DNA of 64,000 bases, taken from NCBI GenBank assembly GCA_018820275.1, contig JAHJOO010000014.1, positions 62,001 to 126,000 on the forward strand, read 5' to 3'. The stretch is from Alphaproteobacteria bacterium (GTDB lineage Bacteria; Pseudomonadota; Alphaproteobacteria; Caulobacterales; Caulobacteraceae). Below, one piece after another: positions 23,068 to 33,147 of this stretch. The translations under genes and the position numbers were made by a program. The notes beneath the pieces are model-generated. The model was not told the origin of the DNA and did not search any database. It was given only the letters and a program-made list of their open reading frames with translations. Position 1 is the first letter of the stretch; the number at the start of each line of letters is the position of its first letter.

Positions 23068-24494
23068 CCCTGCCCGCCCCCTTCCCGCCCCTCGTGTCCG
23101 GCGCCGAGGGCCTCGACCGCGCGCCGACCTCCGCCCCTGCGGTCGCCGCGCGCATGGTCGAAGTCTATGGCGTGCCCGCCGACCACGTCCTGCCGGTGCG
23201 CGGCGCGTCGCACGGGCTGGAGCTGATCTTCCGGTTGGCGGCGCGCGAAGGTCTGCGCGTGGACGCGCCGGACGCCCCGCCCTTCGACGCCCTGGCGAAA
23301 CTGTACCGTCCCGCCCCGCAGGACGCCGCGCTCCTCGCAATGATCGTGCGCGGCCTCGGCTCGCCCGAGGCGGTCACGGAGATGGCCGATCGGATCGCGC
23401 CCGCGCTTTTGGTCGTCGACGAGGCGCGCGTGGAGTTCTCGGACCAGACCTCCGCCGCCCCTCTGACGCAGCGCCACGAGGGCCTGGTCGTGGTGCGCAG
23501 CCTGTCGCTGTCGCACGGACTGACCGGCGCGCGGGTCGGGGCCCTGATCGCCCGCCCGGCCACGCTGGCCCGGATCGTGGGGGTGATGGAGCCGCACGCG
23601 GTTCCGGAGCCGAGCCTGAGGCTGGCGCTGCAGGCGCTGGATCCCTCGCGCCTCGTCGAGACCGGGGCCCGGATCGCCCGCGTCCGCGACGAGCGGGCGC
23701 GCATGACCAAAGCCCTGTCGCGCGAAATGTCGGTCGAGCCCGGCGTCGGGCCGGTCATCGCGGCGCGGCCGGCCGACCTCGCCGGGGCCCGGGCGGCGCT
23801 GGCGCGACTGGGCGTGGCGGCGGAGGTGGAAGGCGACCGCCTGCGCCTGCCCGTCTTCGCCCGGGCGGAGCTGAACGACCGCACGCTGGCCGCCTTCGGC
23901 CTCGCGCCGGTCGGGCGGCCGCACCGGACCGGCCAGTCGGTGCGGGACACAAAAGAGACGCGCATCGTCTGCGCCGTCGACCTGGACGCGGCGGCGCCCG
24001 TCGCCATCCGCACCGGCGTCGGCTTCTTCGACCACATGCTGGAGCAGGTGGCGGCGCACGGCGGCTTCTCGCTGAGCTTGTCGTGCGAGGGCGACCTGCA
24101 CACCGATCCGCACCACACGATCGAGGACAGCGCCATCGCCCTTGGGCAGGCGCTGAAGCAGGCGCTGGGCGAGCGGCGCGGCATCGCCCGCTACGGCTTC
24201 GTCCTGCCGATGGACGAGGCCGAGGCGAAGGTGTCGATCGACCTGTCGGGACGGCCCTATCCGGTGTTCGAGGGCGCGTTTTCGACCGCCTTCCTCGGCG
24301 ACTATCGCACCGACATGACCGCCCACGTGATCCGCAGCCTGGCCGAGCACCTCGGCGCGGCGATCCACGTCTCGGTCACCGGACAGGATGACCACCACAA
24401 GACCGAGGCCGTCTACAAGGCGCTGGGTCGGGCCCTGCGTCAGGCGATCCGGGTCGAGGGCGAGGCCGTGCCTTCGACGAAGGGGGTGCTGTGA
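23064..24494 (+). CDS. hisB: Fusion: degenerate HisC-like aminotransferase domain + imidazoleglycerol-phosphate dehydratase (HisB)
   Basis: N-terminal ~290 aa aligns by eye to HisC (VLPVRGASHGLELIFRLA, LLVVDEARVEF, SLSLSHGLTGARVG); C-terminal IGPD motifs GVGFFDHMLEQ, DPHHTIED, DDHHKTE, PSTKGVL. Confidence 0.92.
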   Translation: MTLPAPFPPLVSGAEGLDRAPTSAPAVAARMVEVYGVPADHVLPVRGASHGLELIFRLAAREGLRVDAPDAPPFDALAKLYRPAPQDAALLAMIVRGLGSPEAVTEMADRIAPALLVVDEARVEFSDQTSAAPLTQRHEGLVVVRSLSLSHGLTGARVGALIARPATLARIVGVMEPHAVPEPSLRLALQALDPSRLVETGARIARVRDERARMTKALSREMSVEPGVGPVIAARPADLAGARAALARLGVAAEVEGDRLRLPVFARAELNDRTLAAFGLAPVGRPHRTGQSVRDTKETRIVCAVDLDAAAPVAIRTGVGFFDHMLEQVAAHGGFSLSLSCEGDLHTDPHHTIEDSAIALGQALKQALGERRGIARYGFVLPMDEAEAKVSIDLSGRPYPVFEGAFSTAFLGDYRTDMTAHVIRSLAEHLGAAIHVSVTGQDDHHKTEAVYKALGRALRQAIRVEGEAVPSTKGVL

Positions 24495-25090
24495 GCACCG
24501 TCGCGGTCGTCGCCTACGGCGCCGGTAACGTTGCCTCGGTCCGCTTCGCGCTGGAGCGGCTGGGCGCCGAGGTGCGGCTGGTGTCGACGGCGGCGGAGAT
24601 CGATGCGGCCGGGCGCCTGATTCTGCCCGGGGTCGGCGCGGCCGCCTATGCCATGGAACGTCTGGGGGAGCTGGGGCTGATCGAGGCGATCCGGGCCTTC
24701 CCCCGTCCTCTGCTCGGCGTGTGTCTGGGCCAGCAGCTGCTGTTCGAGGGCAGCGACGAGGGCGAGGCGGAGCTGCTGGGCCTGATCCCCGGCCGGGTCC
24801 GCCGCATGGAGCCGGGTCCGTCGCGGCCGGTGCCGCACATGGGCTGGTCGCGGCTGGAGGTCGTGCGCGACGACCCGTTGCTGGAGGGCGTGGGCGACGA
24901 CGCCTGGGCCTATTTCGTGCACGGCTACGTCTGTCCCGACGGTCCGGCGACCCTGGCGCGGGCGGAGTACGGCGGGCCGGTCCCCGCGGTGGTGCGCGCC
25001 GGGACCCGCTGGGGCTGCCAGTTCCACCCGGAACGGTCCAGCGCGGCCGGGGCCCGCATTCTGAAGAACTTTCTGGAGCTGCCCGCGTGA
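24491..25090 (+). CDS. hisH: Imidazole glycerol phosphate synthase glutaminase subunit
   Basis: YGAGNVASV, GVCLGQQLLFEGS nucleophile, CQFHPERSS; GTG start. Confidence 0.95.
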   Translation: MSTVAVVAYGAGNVASVRFALERLGAEVRLVSTAAEIDAAGRLILPGVGAAAYAMERLGELGLIEAIRAFPRPLLGVCLGQQLLFEGSDEGEAELLGLIPGRVRRMEPGPSRPVPHMGWSRLEVVRDDPLLEGVGDDAWAYFVHGYVCPDGPATLARAEYGGPVPAVVRAGTRWGCQFHPERSSAAGARILKNFLELPA

Positions 25091-25818
25091 TCGTCTACCC
25101 CGCCATCGACCTGAGGGACGGCGCCTGCGTGCGGCTGATGCACGGGCGGTTCGACCAGGTGACGCGCTACGACGACGATCCGGCCGCCCGGCTGGCGAGC
25201 TTCGTCGCGGCGGGCACCGAGTGGGTGCACGTCGTGGATCTGGACGGAGCGCAGGCGGGGCGCGCCGTTCAGCACGAACTGATCGGCCGGTTGGCGCGCT
25301 CGGGCGAGGTCAACATCCAGTCCGGCGGCGGCGTGCGATCCCGTGAAGACGTGGCGGCCCTGCTGGACGCCGGTGTGGCGCGCGTCGTGGTCGGCTCGCA
25401 GGCCGTGACGGCGCCTGGGGCGGTCGCGGACTGGCTGTCCGAGTTCGGGGCGGAGCGGATCGCCCTGGCTCTGGACGTGAACGTGCGCGACGGCGTGCCG
25501 GTGCCGGCGCTGAAGGGCTGGACCGAGGCCGCCTCCGTCGATCTTTGGGCGGCGCTGGACCGCTTTCCGCCCGGAACGGCGTCTCATGTGCTGGTCACCG
25601 ACGTCGGCCGCGACGGCGCGCTGACCGGGCCCAATCTCGAGCTGCTGGCCGAGATCGTGCGGCGGCGGCCGGACCTGCGGGTGCAGGCCTCCGGCGGCGT
25701 GGCGAAGACGGCGGACCTGACCGCCGCGCGCGACGCGGGCTGCGCCGGGGCCATCGTTGGCCGGGCGATCTACGAGGGCCGCTTCACCGTCGAACAGGCG
25801 CTGGAGGCCGTGCGATGA
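25087..25818 (+). CDS. hisA: Phosphoribosylformimino-5-aminoimidazole carboxamide ribotide isomerase
   Basis: [36 protein letters not shown]. Confidence 0.95.
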   Translation: MIVYPAIDLRDGACVRLMHGRFDQVTRYDDDPAARLASFVAAGTEWVHVVDLDGAQAGRAVQHELIGRLARSGEVNIQSGGGVRSREDVAALLDAGVARVVVGSQAVTAPGAVADWLSEFGAERIALALDVNVRDGVPVPALKGWTEAASVDLWAALDRFPPGTASHVLVTDVGRDGALTGPNLELLAEIVRRRPDLRVQASGGVAKTADLTAARDAGCAGAIVGRAIYEGRFTVEQALEAVR

Positions 25819-26582
25819 CGGCGCGGCGGATCATCCCCTGCCTTGACGTCAAGGACGGCCGCGTCGTGAAGGGCGTCCGCTTCGAAGGGCACCGCGACAT
25901 GGGCGACGCCGCCGAACTGGCCGCGCGCTATCGGGACGAGGGCGCCGACGAGCTGGTCTTTTACGACATCACCGCCAGCCCGCAGGGGCGGACGCTGGAC
26001 TATGGCTGGGTCGAGAGCGTGGCCCGCCTCCTGGACATCCCCTTCTGCGTCGCGGGCGGCATCCGCTCCGTCGAGCAGGCCGCGCGTTGCCTCGATCACG
26101 GCGCGGACAAGGTGTCGATCAACTCGCCCGCGCTGGAGCGGCCCGAGCTGATCTCCGAGATGGCCGAGCGGCTGGGCGGCCAGTGCGTGGTCGTCGGCGT
26201 GGACAGCCGCAAGGTCGCGGACGACTGGATGGTGCATCAGTACACCGGCGATCCCACCGCCAGCCGCGGCGCGGGCCGCCGGACGCTGGACTGGATCGTC
26301 GAGGCGCAGCGGCTGGGTGCCGGCGAGATCGTGCTGAATTGCATGGACGAGGACGGCGTGCGGCGCGGCTATGATCTGGAGCAGCTGGCGGCGGCGCAGT
26401 CGCGCCTGACCATCCCGCTGGTCGCCTCGGGCGGCGCGGGCGCAGCGGCGCACTTCGTCGATGTCTTTGAACAGGCGGACGTGTCGGGTGCCCTGGCGGC
26501 CAGCGTCTTCCACACCGGGGCGGTGCGCATCCCGGACCTGAAGGCGGAGCTGGCCGCGGCCGGCGTGGAGGTGCGGCCGTGA
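25815..26582 (+). CDS. hisF: Imidazole glycerol phosphate synthase cyclase subunit
   Basis: [38 protein letters not shown]. Confidence 0.96.
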   Translation: MTARRIIPCLDVKDGRVVKGVRFEGHRDMGDAAELAARYRDEGADELVFYDITASPQGRTLDYGWVESVARLLDIPFCVAGGIRSVEQAARCLDHGADKVSINSPALERPELISEMAERLGGQCVVVGVDSRKVADDWMVHQYTGDPTASRGAGRRTLDWIVEAQRLGAGEIVLNCMDEDGVRRGYDLEQLAAAQSRLTIPLVASGGAGAAAHFVDVFEQADVSGALAASVFHTGAVRIPDLKAELAAAGVEVRP

Positions 26583-27199
26583 TCGATCCGGATACCGTGG
26601 ACTTCGACAAGGGCGGCGGCCTGATCCCCGCGATCGTGCAGGATGCGGACACCCTGCAGGTGCTGACGCTGGCCTATATGGACCGCGCCGCGCTCGCCGA
26701 GACGATCCAGAGCGGCGAGGCGACCTTCATCTCGCGCTCGCGCGGCGGGCGCTGGCGCAAGGGCGAGACGTCGGGTGACCGGCTGTTCGTGCGCCAGATC
26801 ATCGCCGACTGCGACGGCGACGCCGTGGTGGTGAAGGTGCGGCCCGTGGGCAATGCCTGCCACCTGAACCGCGTCAGCTGCTTCGGCGATGAGGACGCGC
26901 CGGGACTGGGTCGTCTGGCGCGGCTTGAGCGGACGATCGCCGAGCGGGCCGAAGCGGATCCGGCCGAGAGCTGGACCGCGCGGCTGCTCGCCGAGGGCCC
27001 CAAACGGGCGGCGCAGAAGGTGGGTGAGGAAGGCGTGGAGACGGCCCTGGCCGGCGCGGCCGGAGACGACGCCGAACTGGCCTCCGAGGCGGCGGACCTG
27101 ATCTATCACCTGCTGGTGCTGCTGAAGGCGCGCGGCCTGTCGTCGCAGGACGTGCTGGACGTGCTTGCCGCGCGCGCCGCGCCGAAGGGCGACCGCTGA
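26579..27199 (+). CDS. hisIE: Bifunctional phosphoribosyl-AMP cyclohydrolase/phosphoribosyl-ATP pyrophosphatase
   Basis: [32 protein letters not shown] (HisI) then [17 protein letters not shown] (HisE). Confidence 0.93.
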   Translation: MIDPDTVDFDKGGGLIPAIVQDADTLQVLTLAYMDRAALAETIQSGEATFISRSRGGRWRKGETSGDRLFVRQIIADCDGDAVVVKVRPVGNACHLNRVSCFGDEDAPGLGRLARLERTIAERAEADPAESWTARLLAEGPKRAAQKVGEEGVETALAGAAGDDAELASEAADLIYHLLVLLKARGLSSQDVLDVLAARAAPKGDR

Positions 27200-27441
27200 C
27201 CCCCGCGGGCGATTTCAGCGAGGCCTCACGCGGCGCTCATGCCCTGTGGGGCGCGGGAGTTCAGGGATCATCGTGTCCCGACCAAGGAGTTCCTCTCTTG
27301 ATGTGCACGGCTCCCGCTGCCCCCTCCCCCCGCCTGAAGCCCGGATTTCATTGCCGAAATTTAAGAAGTGCGACGGGGCGAGGGGGGCTACAGCGTTCGA
27401 TGACGTCCTCCCGACTTGTCCCTCTCTCCCAGGCTTGCCCC

Positions 27442-29640
27442 ATGATCCTCCGTACGCTGATGGCGACGACGGCCTTCTCCGTGTTCGCCGTGACGGCCGC
27501 CGCCGCCCAGGACCGGCCGCAGACTCCGCCCCCGGCCCAGCAGCCGGCTGAGGAAGCCGAGGACGAGACCCAGGTCGAGGAGGTGGTGGTCCAGGGCGTG
27601 AGGCCGGACATCCTGAGCCAGGCCGACCGCATGAGCTACAACGTCGCCAACGACCTGCAGGCCCAGACGGGCTCGGTCGCCGACGTGCTGCGCAACGTCC
27701 CCGGGGTGGAAGTGGACCTGCAGGGCAACGTCGCCCTGCGCGGCGACGGCAACGTCACCATCCTGATCGACGGCCGTCCCTCGGCCATGTTCAGCGGCGG
27801 CAGCCGCGCGGACGCGCTGCAGGCCATGTCCGGCGGCACCATCGAACGCGTCGAGGTGATCACCAATCCGTCGGCCGCCTTCAGCCCGGAGGGATCGGGC
27901 GGCATCATCAACCTGGTGACGAAGAAGACTACCCAGTCGATCAGCTCCGGCACCGTACGCCTGGGCTACGGCGGCGAGGGCCGCGGCAATGCCTCGATCA
28001 GCGGCAGCCGCCGGGACGGCCCCCTGACCGTGGCCGGCGACGTCGGCTATCGCCGGCAGAACGGCGAGAACGTCAGCAGCCGCGAGCGTCTGCGGCCGGG
28101 TGCCACGCCGGCCGACGAGCGCCGCGAGACCAACGAGGCCGTCAACGACGGCCGCTTCGAATCGAAGAACGCGCGCATCAGCGCCGACTACGACCTGAAC
28201 GCCCGCGACCGCATCAGCGGCGAGCTGGGCTGGCGCGAATTCGCCGTCGGCGGCGAGGGGATCGAGACCTTCGTCCGCGCCGACGGCACGGGCGCGGTTC
28301 TGGACGCCTATGCGCGCGACGGCGAGACCGAGTTCAGCAACAGCGGAACCAACGCCCGCACCTCGTGGCGGCGCAAGTTCGCCGACCAGCACGAGCTCGT
28401 CGTCGACCTCGAGTACGGCGAGAACGAGAACGAACGGATCACCACCGCCTTCACCGACGTCACGGCCGGCGGCGGGTCGGATTCGGCCGAGCGGATCGGC
28501 GGCTCCACCACGTCGGACGAGTGGGGCGTCAAGGTCGACTACACCCGCCCGATGGGCGAGCGCCGCACGCTCAAGGTCGGCTATGAGCTGGACGTCGAGA
28601 ACAATGAGTTCGACAACTTCGGCTTCCGCGGTCCCTCGTTCACCAGCCTCGTCGCCATCCCGGCGCTGAACAGCCTGTTCCGCTATGACGAGACCATCCA
28701 CGCCGCCTACGGGACCTACGACCGGCCGTTCGGCGATCTGGACGTCCAGTTCGGACTTCGCCTCGAGCAGGTCGAATTCCAGCTCGACCAGGTGACCCAG
28801 AACGTCACCGTCGACCGTGACTATTTCCGCGTCTATCCGACCCTGAATTTCGGCTACCAGCTGACCGAGAGCCAGCGTCTGCGGGGCGGGTACAGCCGTC
28901 GGATCGCGCGGCCGTCGCCGCAGGATCTCAATCCGTTCACCGTCTACATCGACCCGCAGAACCTGCGGCGCGGCAACCCCGACCTCGAACCGGAGATCAC
29001 CGACAGCTACGAGTTCGGCTGGCAGATGCGGTCCGGCCGCACCTTCTACTCGGCGACGGCCTTCTACCGCGACAGCTCGGGCGGCGTGACGGACGTGGTC
29101 GAGGATCTGGGCAACGGCGTCGTGCTGACCACCCGGGAGAACCTGGGCGAATCCCAGCGCATGGGCCTCGAGTTCATCGCCAACGGCCAGCTGCCGCTGG
29201 GCATCAGCTACAACGTCTCCGGGACGGTGTTCAAAAACGACATCTTCGTGCCGGGCGTGGCCGGCGCCGATCGCAGCGGGACCAGCGCCAGCGTGCGGAC
29301 GTCGCTCAACTGGCAGCCGACCGAGGTCGACTTCTTCCAGGTGAACGGCTTCTACAACGGCGAGCAACTGCAGGCCCAGGGGTATCGCGAGCCGTTCGGC
29401 ATCCTGAACCTCGGCTATCGCCGCAAACTGACGGACGACCTCAGCCTGACCCTGACGGGCGTGAACGTGCTGGACACCGCCGAGCAGGTCATCGTCGTGG
29501 ACACGCCGGACTTCAGCGACCGGGTGCGCGTGCGCTTCCAGGAGCCCGCCTTCTTCGTCGGCCTGACGTGGAACTTCGGCGGCGGCCCGCGGCGGCCCGA
29601 GCCCGCGTTCGACTTCAACACCGGCGCCGGCCCGGGCTGA
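27442..29640 (+). CDS. TonB-dependent receptor / outer membrane beta-barrel protein
   Basis: Signal peptide; VEEVVVQGVRPD TonB-box-like; plug (NVPGVEVDLQGNVALRGDGNVTILIDGRP); barrel repeats. Confidence 0.85.
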   Translation: MILRTLMATTAFSVFAVTAAAAQDRPQTPPPAQQPAEEAEDETQVEEVVVQGVRPDILSQADRMSYNVANDLQAQTGSVADVLRNVPGVEVDLQGNVALRGDGNVTILIDGRPSAMFSGGSRADALQAMSGGTIERVEVITNPSAAFSPEGSGGIINLVTKKTTQSISSGTVRLGYGGEGRGNASISGSRRDGPLTVAGDVGYRRQNGENVSSRERLRPGATPADERRETNEAVNDGRFESKNARISADYDLNARDRISGELGWREFAVGGEGIETFVRADGTGAVLDAYARDGETEFSNSGTNARTSWRRKFADQHELVVDLEYGENENERITTAFTDVTAGGGSDSAERIGGSTTSDEWGVKVDYTRPMGERRTLKVGYELDVENNEFDNFGFRGPSFTSLVAIPALNSLFRYDETIHAAYGTYDRPFGDLDVQFGLRLEQVEFQLDQVTQNVTVDRDYFRVYPTLNFGYQLTESQRLRGGYSRRIARPSPQDLNPFTVYIDPQNLRRGNPDLEPEITDSYEFGWQMRSGRTFYSATAFYRDSSGGVTDVVEDLGNGVVLTTRENLGESQRMGLEFIANGQLPLGISYNVSGTVFKNDIFVPGVAGADRSGTSASVRTSLNWQPTEVDFFQVNGFYNGEQLQAQGYREPFGILNLGYRRKLTDDLSLTLTGVNVLDTAEQVIVVDTPDFSDRVRVRFQEPAFFVGLTWNFGGGPRRPEPAFDFNTGAGPG

Positions 29641-29736
29641 TCCGGCAGACCCGTCCGCCGATCCGCGACCGCAAGCCTTGACCCGGCGGACGGAATGACT
29701 CAGAAACGCGCCTCGCGGCGAAGCCGCGGGTGATGT

Positions 29737-29813
29737 GCGTCCTTAGCTCAGTTGGTTAGAGCATCTGACTTTTAATCAGAGGGTCCTCGGTTCGAGCCCG
29801 AGAGGACGTACCA
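29737..29813 (+). tRNA. tRNA-Lys (anticodon TTT)
   Basis: 77 nt cloverleaf gcgtcct...aggacgt, D-arm AGCTCAGTTGGTTAGAGC, loop ctTTTaa, encoded CCA. Confidence 0.95.
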
Positions 29814-29840
29814 TTCCCTTTTTGCCCTGAGGTCGGTCGC

Positions 29841-30986
29841 ATGGGACCTCTTTCCGATCTTCGAGTCGTGGAGTTCGACGGCCTGGGTCCGGTGACCTTC
29901 GCCGGCATGCTGCTGGCCGACATGGGCGCGCAGGTGCTGCGCCTGACGCGTGCGGCCTCCGCAGGCGCCGCCGTCTTCGAGGAGGTCGGCGGGGCCGTCC
30001 TCCATCGCGGTCGAACTGCGGTCGCCGTCGACCTGAAATCCCCGGACGACCTTGAGCGGGTGCTCGCTCTCGTCGCCGGTTCCGACGCCCTGATCGAGGG
30101 TTTCCGTCCCGGCGTCATGGAACGGCTGAGTCTGGGGCCCGACGTCGTTGCGGCCCGCGCGCCGGCTCTGGTCTACGGGCGGGTCACGGGCTGGGGGCAG
30201 ACCGGCCCGATGGCGGACCAGGTGGGGCACGACCTCAACTATCTCGCCCTGTCCGGCGTCCTTCACGCCATGGGCGAACCGGGTCGCCCCCCCACCCCGC
30301 CCCTCAACCTGATCGGCGACTACGCCGCCGGGGCCCAGGGACTGGTCATCGGCCTGCTCGCCGCGGTTCTTGAGGCTAGGAGGACGGGACGCGGACGGGT
30401 GATCGACGCGGCGATGACGGACGGCGCGGCGCAGCTGACGGGACTCTTCGCCGGCCTGTCGGCGCGCGGCCTCTGGACCGAGGCGCGGGGAGCCAACCTT
30501 CTGGACGGCGGGGCGCCCTTCTATCGGTGCTATGCCTGCCGCGATGGTGGCTTCGTGGCGGTCGGCGCGCTGGAGCCGCGCTTCTATGCCGCCCTGCTGG
30601 CGGGGCTGGGAGTCGATCCCGGTGAGGCCCCGCAGCACGATCTTTCCCTCTGGCCGGCGCTGCATGCCCGTTTCGCCGGCCTCTTCGCCGCGGCCGACCG
30701 CGACGACTGGGCCGCGCGCTTCGCCGGGACGGAAGCCTGCGTGACGCCCGTGCTGACCGCCTCGGAGGCGCGGGCGCATCCTCACAACCTCGCGCGGGGC
30801 GTCTTCGACCGGCGGGGATTCCCGACCCCCGCCCCGGTCTTCGACGGCGTCCGTGCCGAGCCGCGCCCCGCGGGGACGATGACTCTCGAGGACGCCGTGG
30901 CCGACCTGCGGTCCCGCCGTAGCGAGACGGCCGAAGCCGCCGACCAGGGGATCGGTCGACGCATCCGGCCGGGGTCGGGCCCGTGA
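29841..30986 (+). CDS. CaiB/BaiF family CoA transferase (alpha-methylacyl-CoA racemase-like)
   Basis: GPLSDLRVVEFDGLGPVTFAGMLLADMGA; GRVTGWGQTGPMADQVGHDLNYLALSG. Confidence 0.9.
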   Translation: MGPLSDLRVVEFDGLGPVTFAGMLLADMGAQVLRLTRAASAGAAVFEEVGGAVLHRGRTAVAVDLKSPDDLERVLALVAGSDALIEGFRPGVMERLSLGPDVVAARAPALVYGRVTGWGQTGPMADQVGHDLNYLALSGVLHAMGEPGRPPTPPLNLIGDYAAGAQGLVIGLLAAVLEARRTGRGRVIDAAMTDGAAQLTGLFAGLSARGLWTEARGANLLDGGAPFYRCYACRDGGFVAVGALEPRFYAALLAGLGVDPGEAPQHDLSLWPALHARFAGLFAAADRDDWAARFAGTEACVTPVLTASEARAHPHNLARGVFDRRGFPTPAPVFDGVRAEPRPAGTMTLEDAVADLRSRRSETAEAADQGIGRRIRPGSGP

Positions 30987-31066
30987 CCTGTCGGCGGAAC
31001 CTCGCTATGGAACGGCGAAGCCGGTCGGGCGTTCGGCCGGATGGAACCAGACGGGGGAAGCGGACC

Positions 31067-31315
31067 ATGAAGCGATTTCTGACTCTTGCGGCCATGGGAG
31101 CGGCCCTGACCCTCGCCGCTTGCGATCAGCCCGAGCCCAGCGATGAGGGCCTGGAGCCCTCGCCGCCGGTTGAGGTCGCGCCGGTGCCGGTCGAGACGCC
31201 GCCGGTCGAGACCGCCCCCGCGCCGACGACGCCGACCGACTCCACCGCCCTGCCGACCGACGAGCGCACCTCCGAAGAGACCGTGCGTCCGGACAGCGAG
31301 ACCCTCTTCTACTGA
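31067..31315 (+). CDS. Small Pro/Thr-rich predicted lipoprotein
   Basis: MKRFLTLAAMGAALTLAAC lipobox; low-complexity P/T/E tail. Confidence 0.6.
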   Translation: MKRFLTLAAMGAALTLAACDQPEPSDEGLEPSPPVEVAPVPVETPPVETAPAPTTPTDSTALPTDERTSEETVRPDSETLFY

Positions 31316-31356
31316 CGACCCCGCGGCACCCGCCGCCCCGCTGAACAGGCGACCGT

Positions 31357-33147
31357 TTGAATCACATCTTGCAGAGGCTCGGCTTGGGTCTGGCGGCCTG
31401 GGCCGCCGGCACCGCCGTGGCCTGGGCGGACCCGACCGCCGAGGTCCGCGGCGAGATGCCGGACGAGCTGCGCGCCCAGCTGGTGCAGGCGGTGGGCGAG
31501 AGCGACGGTCCTCCCTCCAATCGCTTCGAGGCCCGTCGGCGGGCGCGCGCCGCGGCCGAGGACGCCACAGCCCTGCTTCGTTCAGAGGGCTACTACCAGG
31601 CCACGGTCCAGGACGACGTGGAGGGCGAGGAGACCCCGGTCGCCGTGGTCGTGGTCGTGCCCGGCCAACGCTTCGTGCTGGCCACGCCGACGGTGACATG
31701 GACCGACGAGGTGCCCTCGCCCGAAATCGACCAGGCGGCCCGCGGCGAGCTCGACCTCGCCACCGGGAATCCCGGACGCGCCATCGACGTCATCGCCGCG
31801 GAAGGTCGGCTGGTCGCCGCCCTGAGCCGCAGGGGGCATGCCGACGCCCGGGCCACGCCCCGCCGGGTCGTCGTGGACCACGCCAGCCTGACGGTGGAGC
31901 CCGAGTACCGGATCGACGCCGGGCCGCTGGTCACCCTGAACGGCGTGCGGCTGGAGACGCGGGGACGCACCAATCCCGGCTGGGTGGACTATCTGCGCCC
32001 CTGGGACGAAGGCGACGTCTACGATCCCGAACAGGTGGCGGAGCTGGAACGGCGCCTGCTCGAAACCGGTGTCTACGACGGCGTGGGGGTGGCGCTCGCG
32101 CCCGCGGAGCAGGCGACCCGGACCGGCGACCGGCCGGTCATCGTCACGCTCGCCGACAGGCCGCGGCGCATTCTGGAAGTGGGCGCGACGGTCTCGACCG
32201 GCGAGGGCGCGGGCGTCGACGCGATCTGGACCCACCACAACCGTTTCGGCCGCGCCGACACGCTGCGCTTCCAGGCCCGGATCGCGAACATCGACAGCCG
32301 CATCGGCACCGACCTGAGCCTGCCCCACTGGCGGCGTCCCGGCCGGACCCTGACGCTTTCGGGGGCCGTGGTGAACGAGGACACCGACGCCTACGTCCGC
32401 ACCGCGCTGACGGCCTCGGCCGACCTGCGGCAGCGGATCGGGCGCACGTCCTATTTCACCTACGGAGTCGGCCTCGACGCCGGTCAGTACAAGGAGAACC
32501 GGTTCGATCGACTCACCAACCTGCCGATCGGGTTCGACCGCGATCTGGTGATCGTGACCGGCCGCGGGAGCGCCTACACCGACGCGTCCAATGATCCGCT
32601 GGATCCCACGCGCGGCTGGCGCCTGTTTGTCTCCGCCCAGCCCACGGCGGTGGCCGGCGAGGACACCGTGCTGTTCGTCCGCGCCGAGGCGCAGGTCAGC
32701 GCCTACCTGCCGCTTCAGGACGACGCCCGGACCGTGCTCGCGGGCCGGGTGCGCATCGGGTCCATCCTCGGCGGCGACGAGCTGACCGTCCCTTCGGACC
32801 GCCTGTTCTATTCCGGAGGCGGGGGGTCGGTGCGCGGCTACAGCTACCAGGGGGTCGGACCGCGCCTGCCGGACAACACGCCGCGCGGCGGCCTTTCGCT
32901 GTTCGAGACCTCGATCGAGGCGCGGCACCGGCTGCGCGGGGCCCTGGGTCTGGCGGCCTTCGTCGACGCCGGGGCGATCGGCTTCGAGGAGTACCCCGAC
33001 TTCGGCGACGTGCGGTTCGGGGCCGGGATTGGTGTCCGGTACGACCTGCCCTTCGGCCCGATCCGGGCCGACATCGCCTTTCCGCTGAACAAGCGGGACG
33101 GCGACGCCGACTTCCAGATCTACGTCAGCATCGGCCAGGCCTTCTGA
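31357..33147 (+). CDS. tamA: TamA (BamA/Omp85-family) outer membrane assembly factor
   Basis: POTRA region plus Omp85-type barrel (GGGGSVRGYSYQGVGPRLP); directly coupled to TamB; TTG start. Confidence 0.85.
   Translation: MNHILQRLGLGLAAWAAGTAVAWADPTAEVRGEMPDELRAQLVQAVGESDGPPSNRFEARRRARAAAEDATALLRSEGYYQATVQDDVEGEETPVAVVVVVPGQRFVLATPTVTWTDEVPSPEIDQAARGELDLATGNPGRAIDVIAAEGRLVAALSRRGHADARATPRRVVVDHASLTVEPEYRIDAGPLVTLNGVRLETRGRTNPGWVDYLRPWDEGDVYDPEQVAELERRLLETGVYDGVGVALAPAEQATRTGDRPVIVTLADRPRRILEVGATVSTGEGAGVDAIWTHHNRFGRADTLRFQARIANIDSRIGTDLSLPHWRRPGRTLTLSGAVVNEDTDAYVRTALTASADLRQRIGRTSYFTYGVGLDAGQYKENRFDRLTNLPIGFDRDLVIVTGRGSAYTDASNDPLDPTRGWRLFVSAQPTAVAGEDTVLFVRAEAQVSAYLPLQDDARTVLAGRVRIGSILGGDELTVPSDRLFYSGGGGSVRGYSYQGVGPRLPDNTPRGGLSLFETSIEARHRLRGALGLAAFVDAGAIGFEEYPDFGDVRFGAGIGVRYDLPFGPIRADIAFPLNKRDGDADFQIYVSIGQAF

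Noticed and set aside
23064-24494. hisC-hisB fusion as a simple frameshift/assembly artefact
   Set aside because: The frame is open and family-like through the junction, and the lost PLP residues are substitutions/deletions, not one indel; still worth checking against reads
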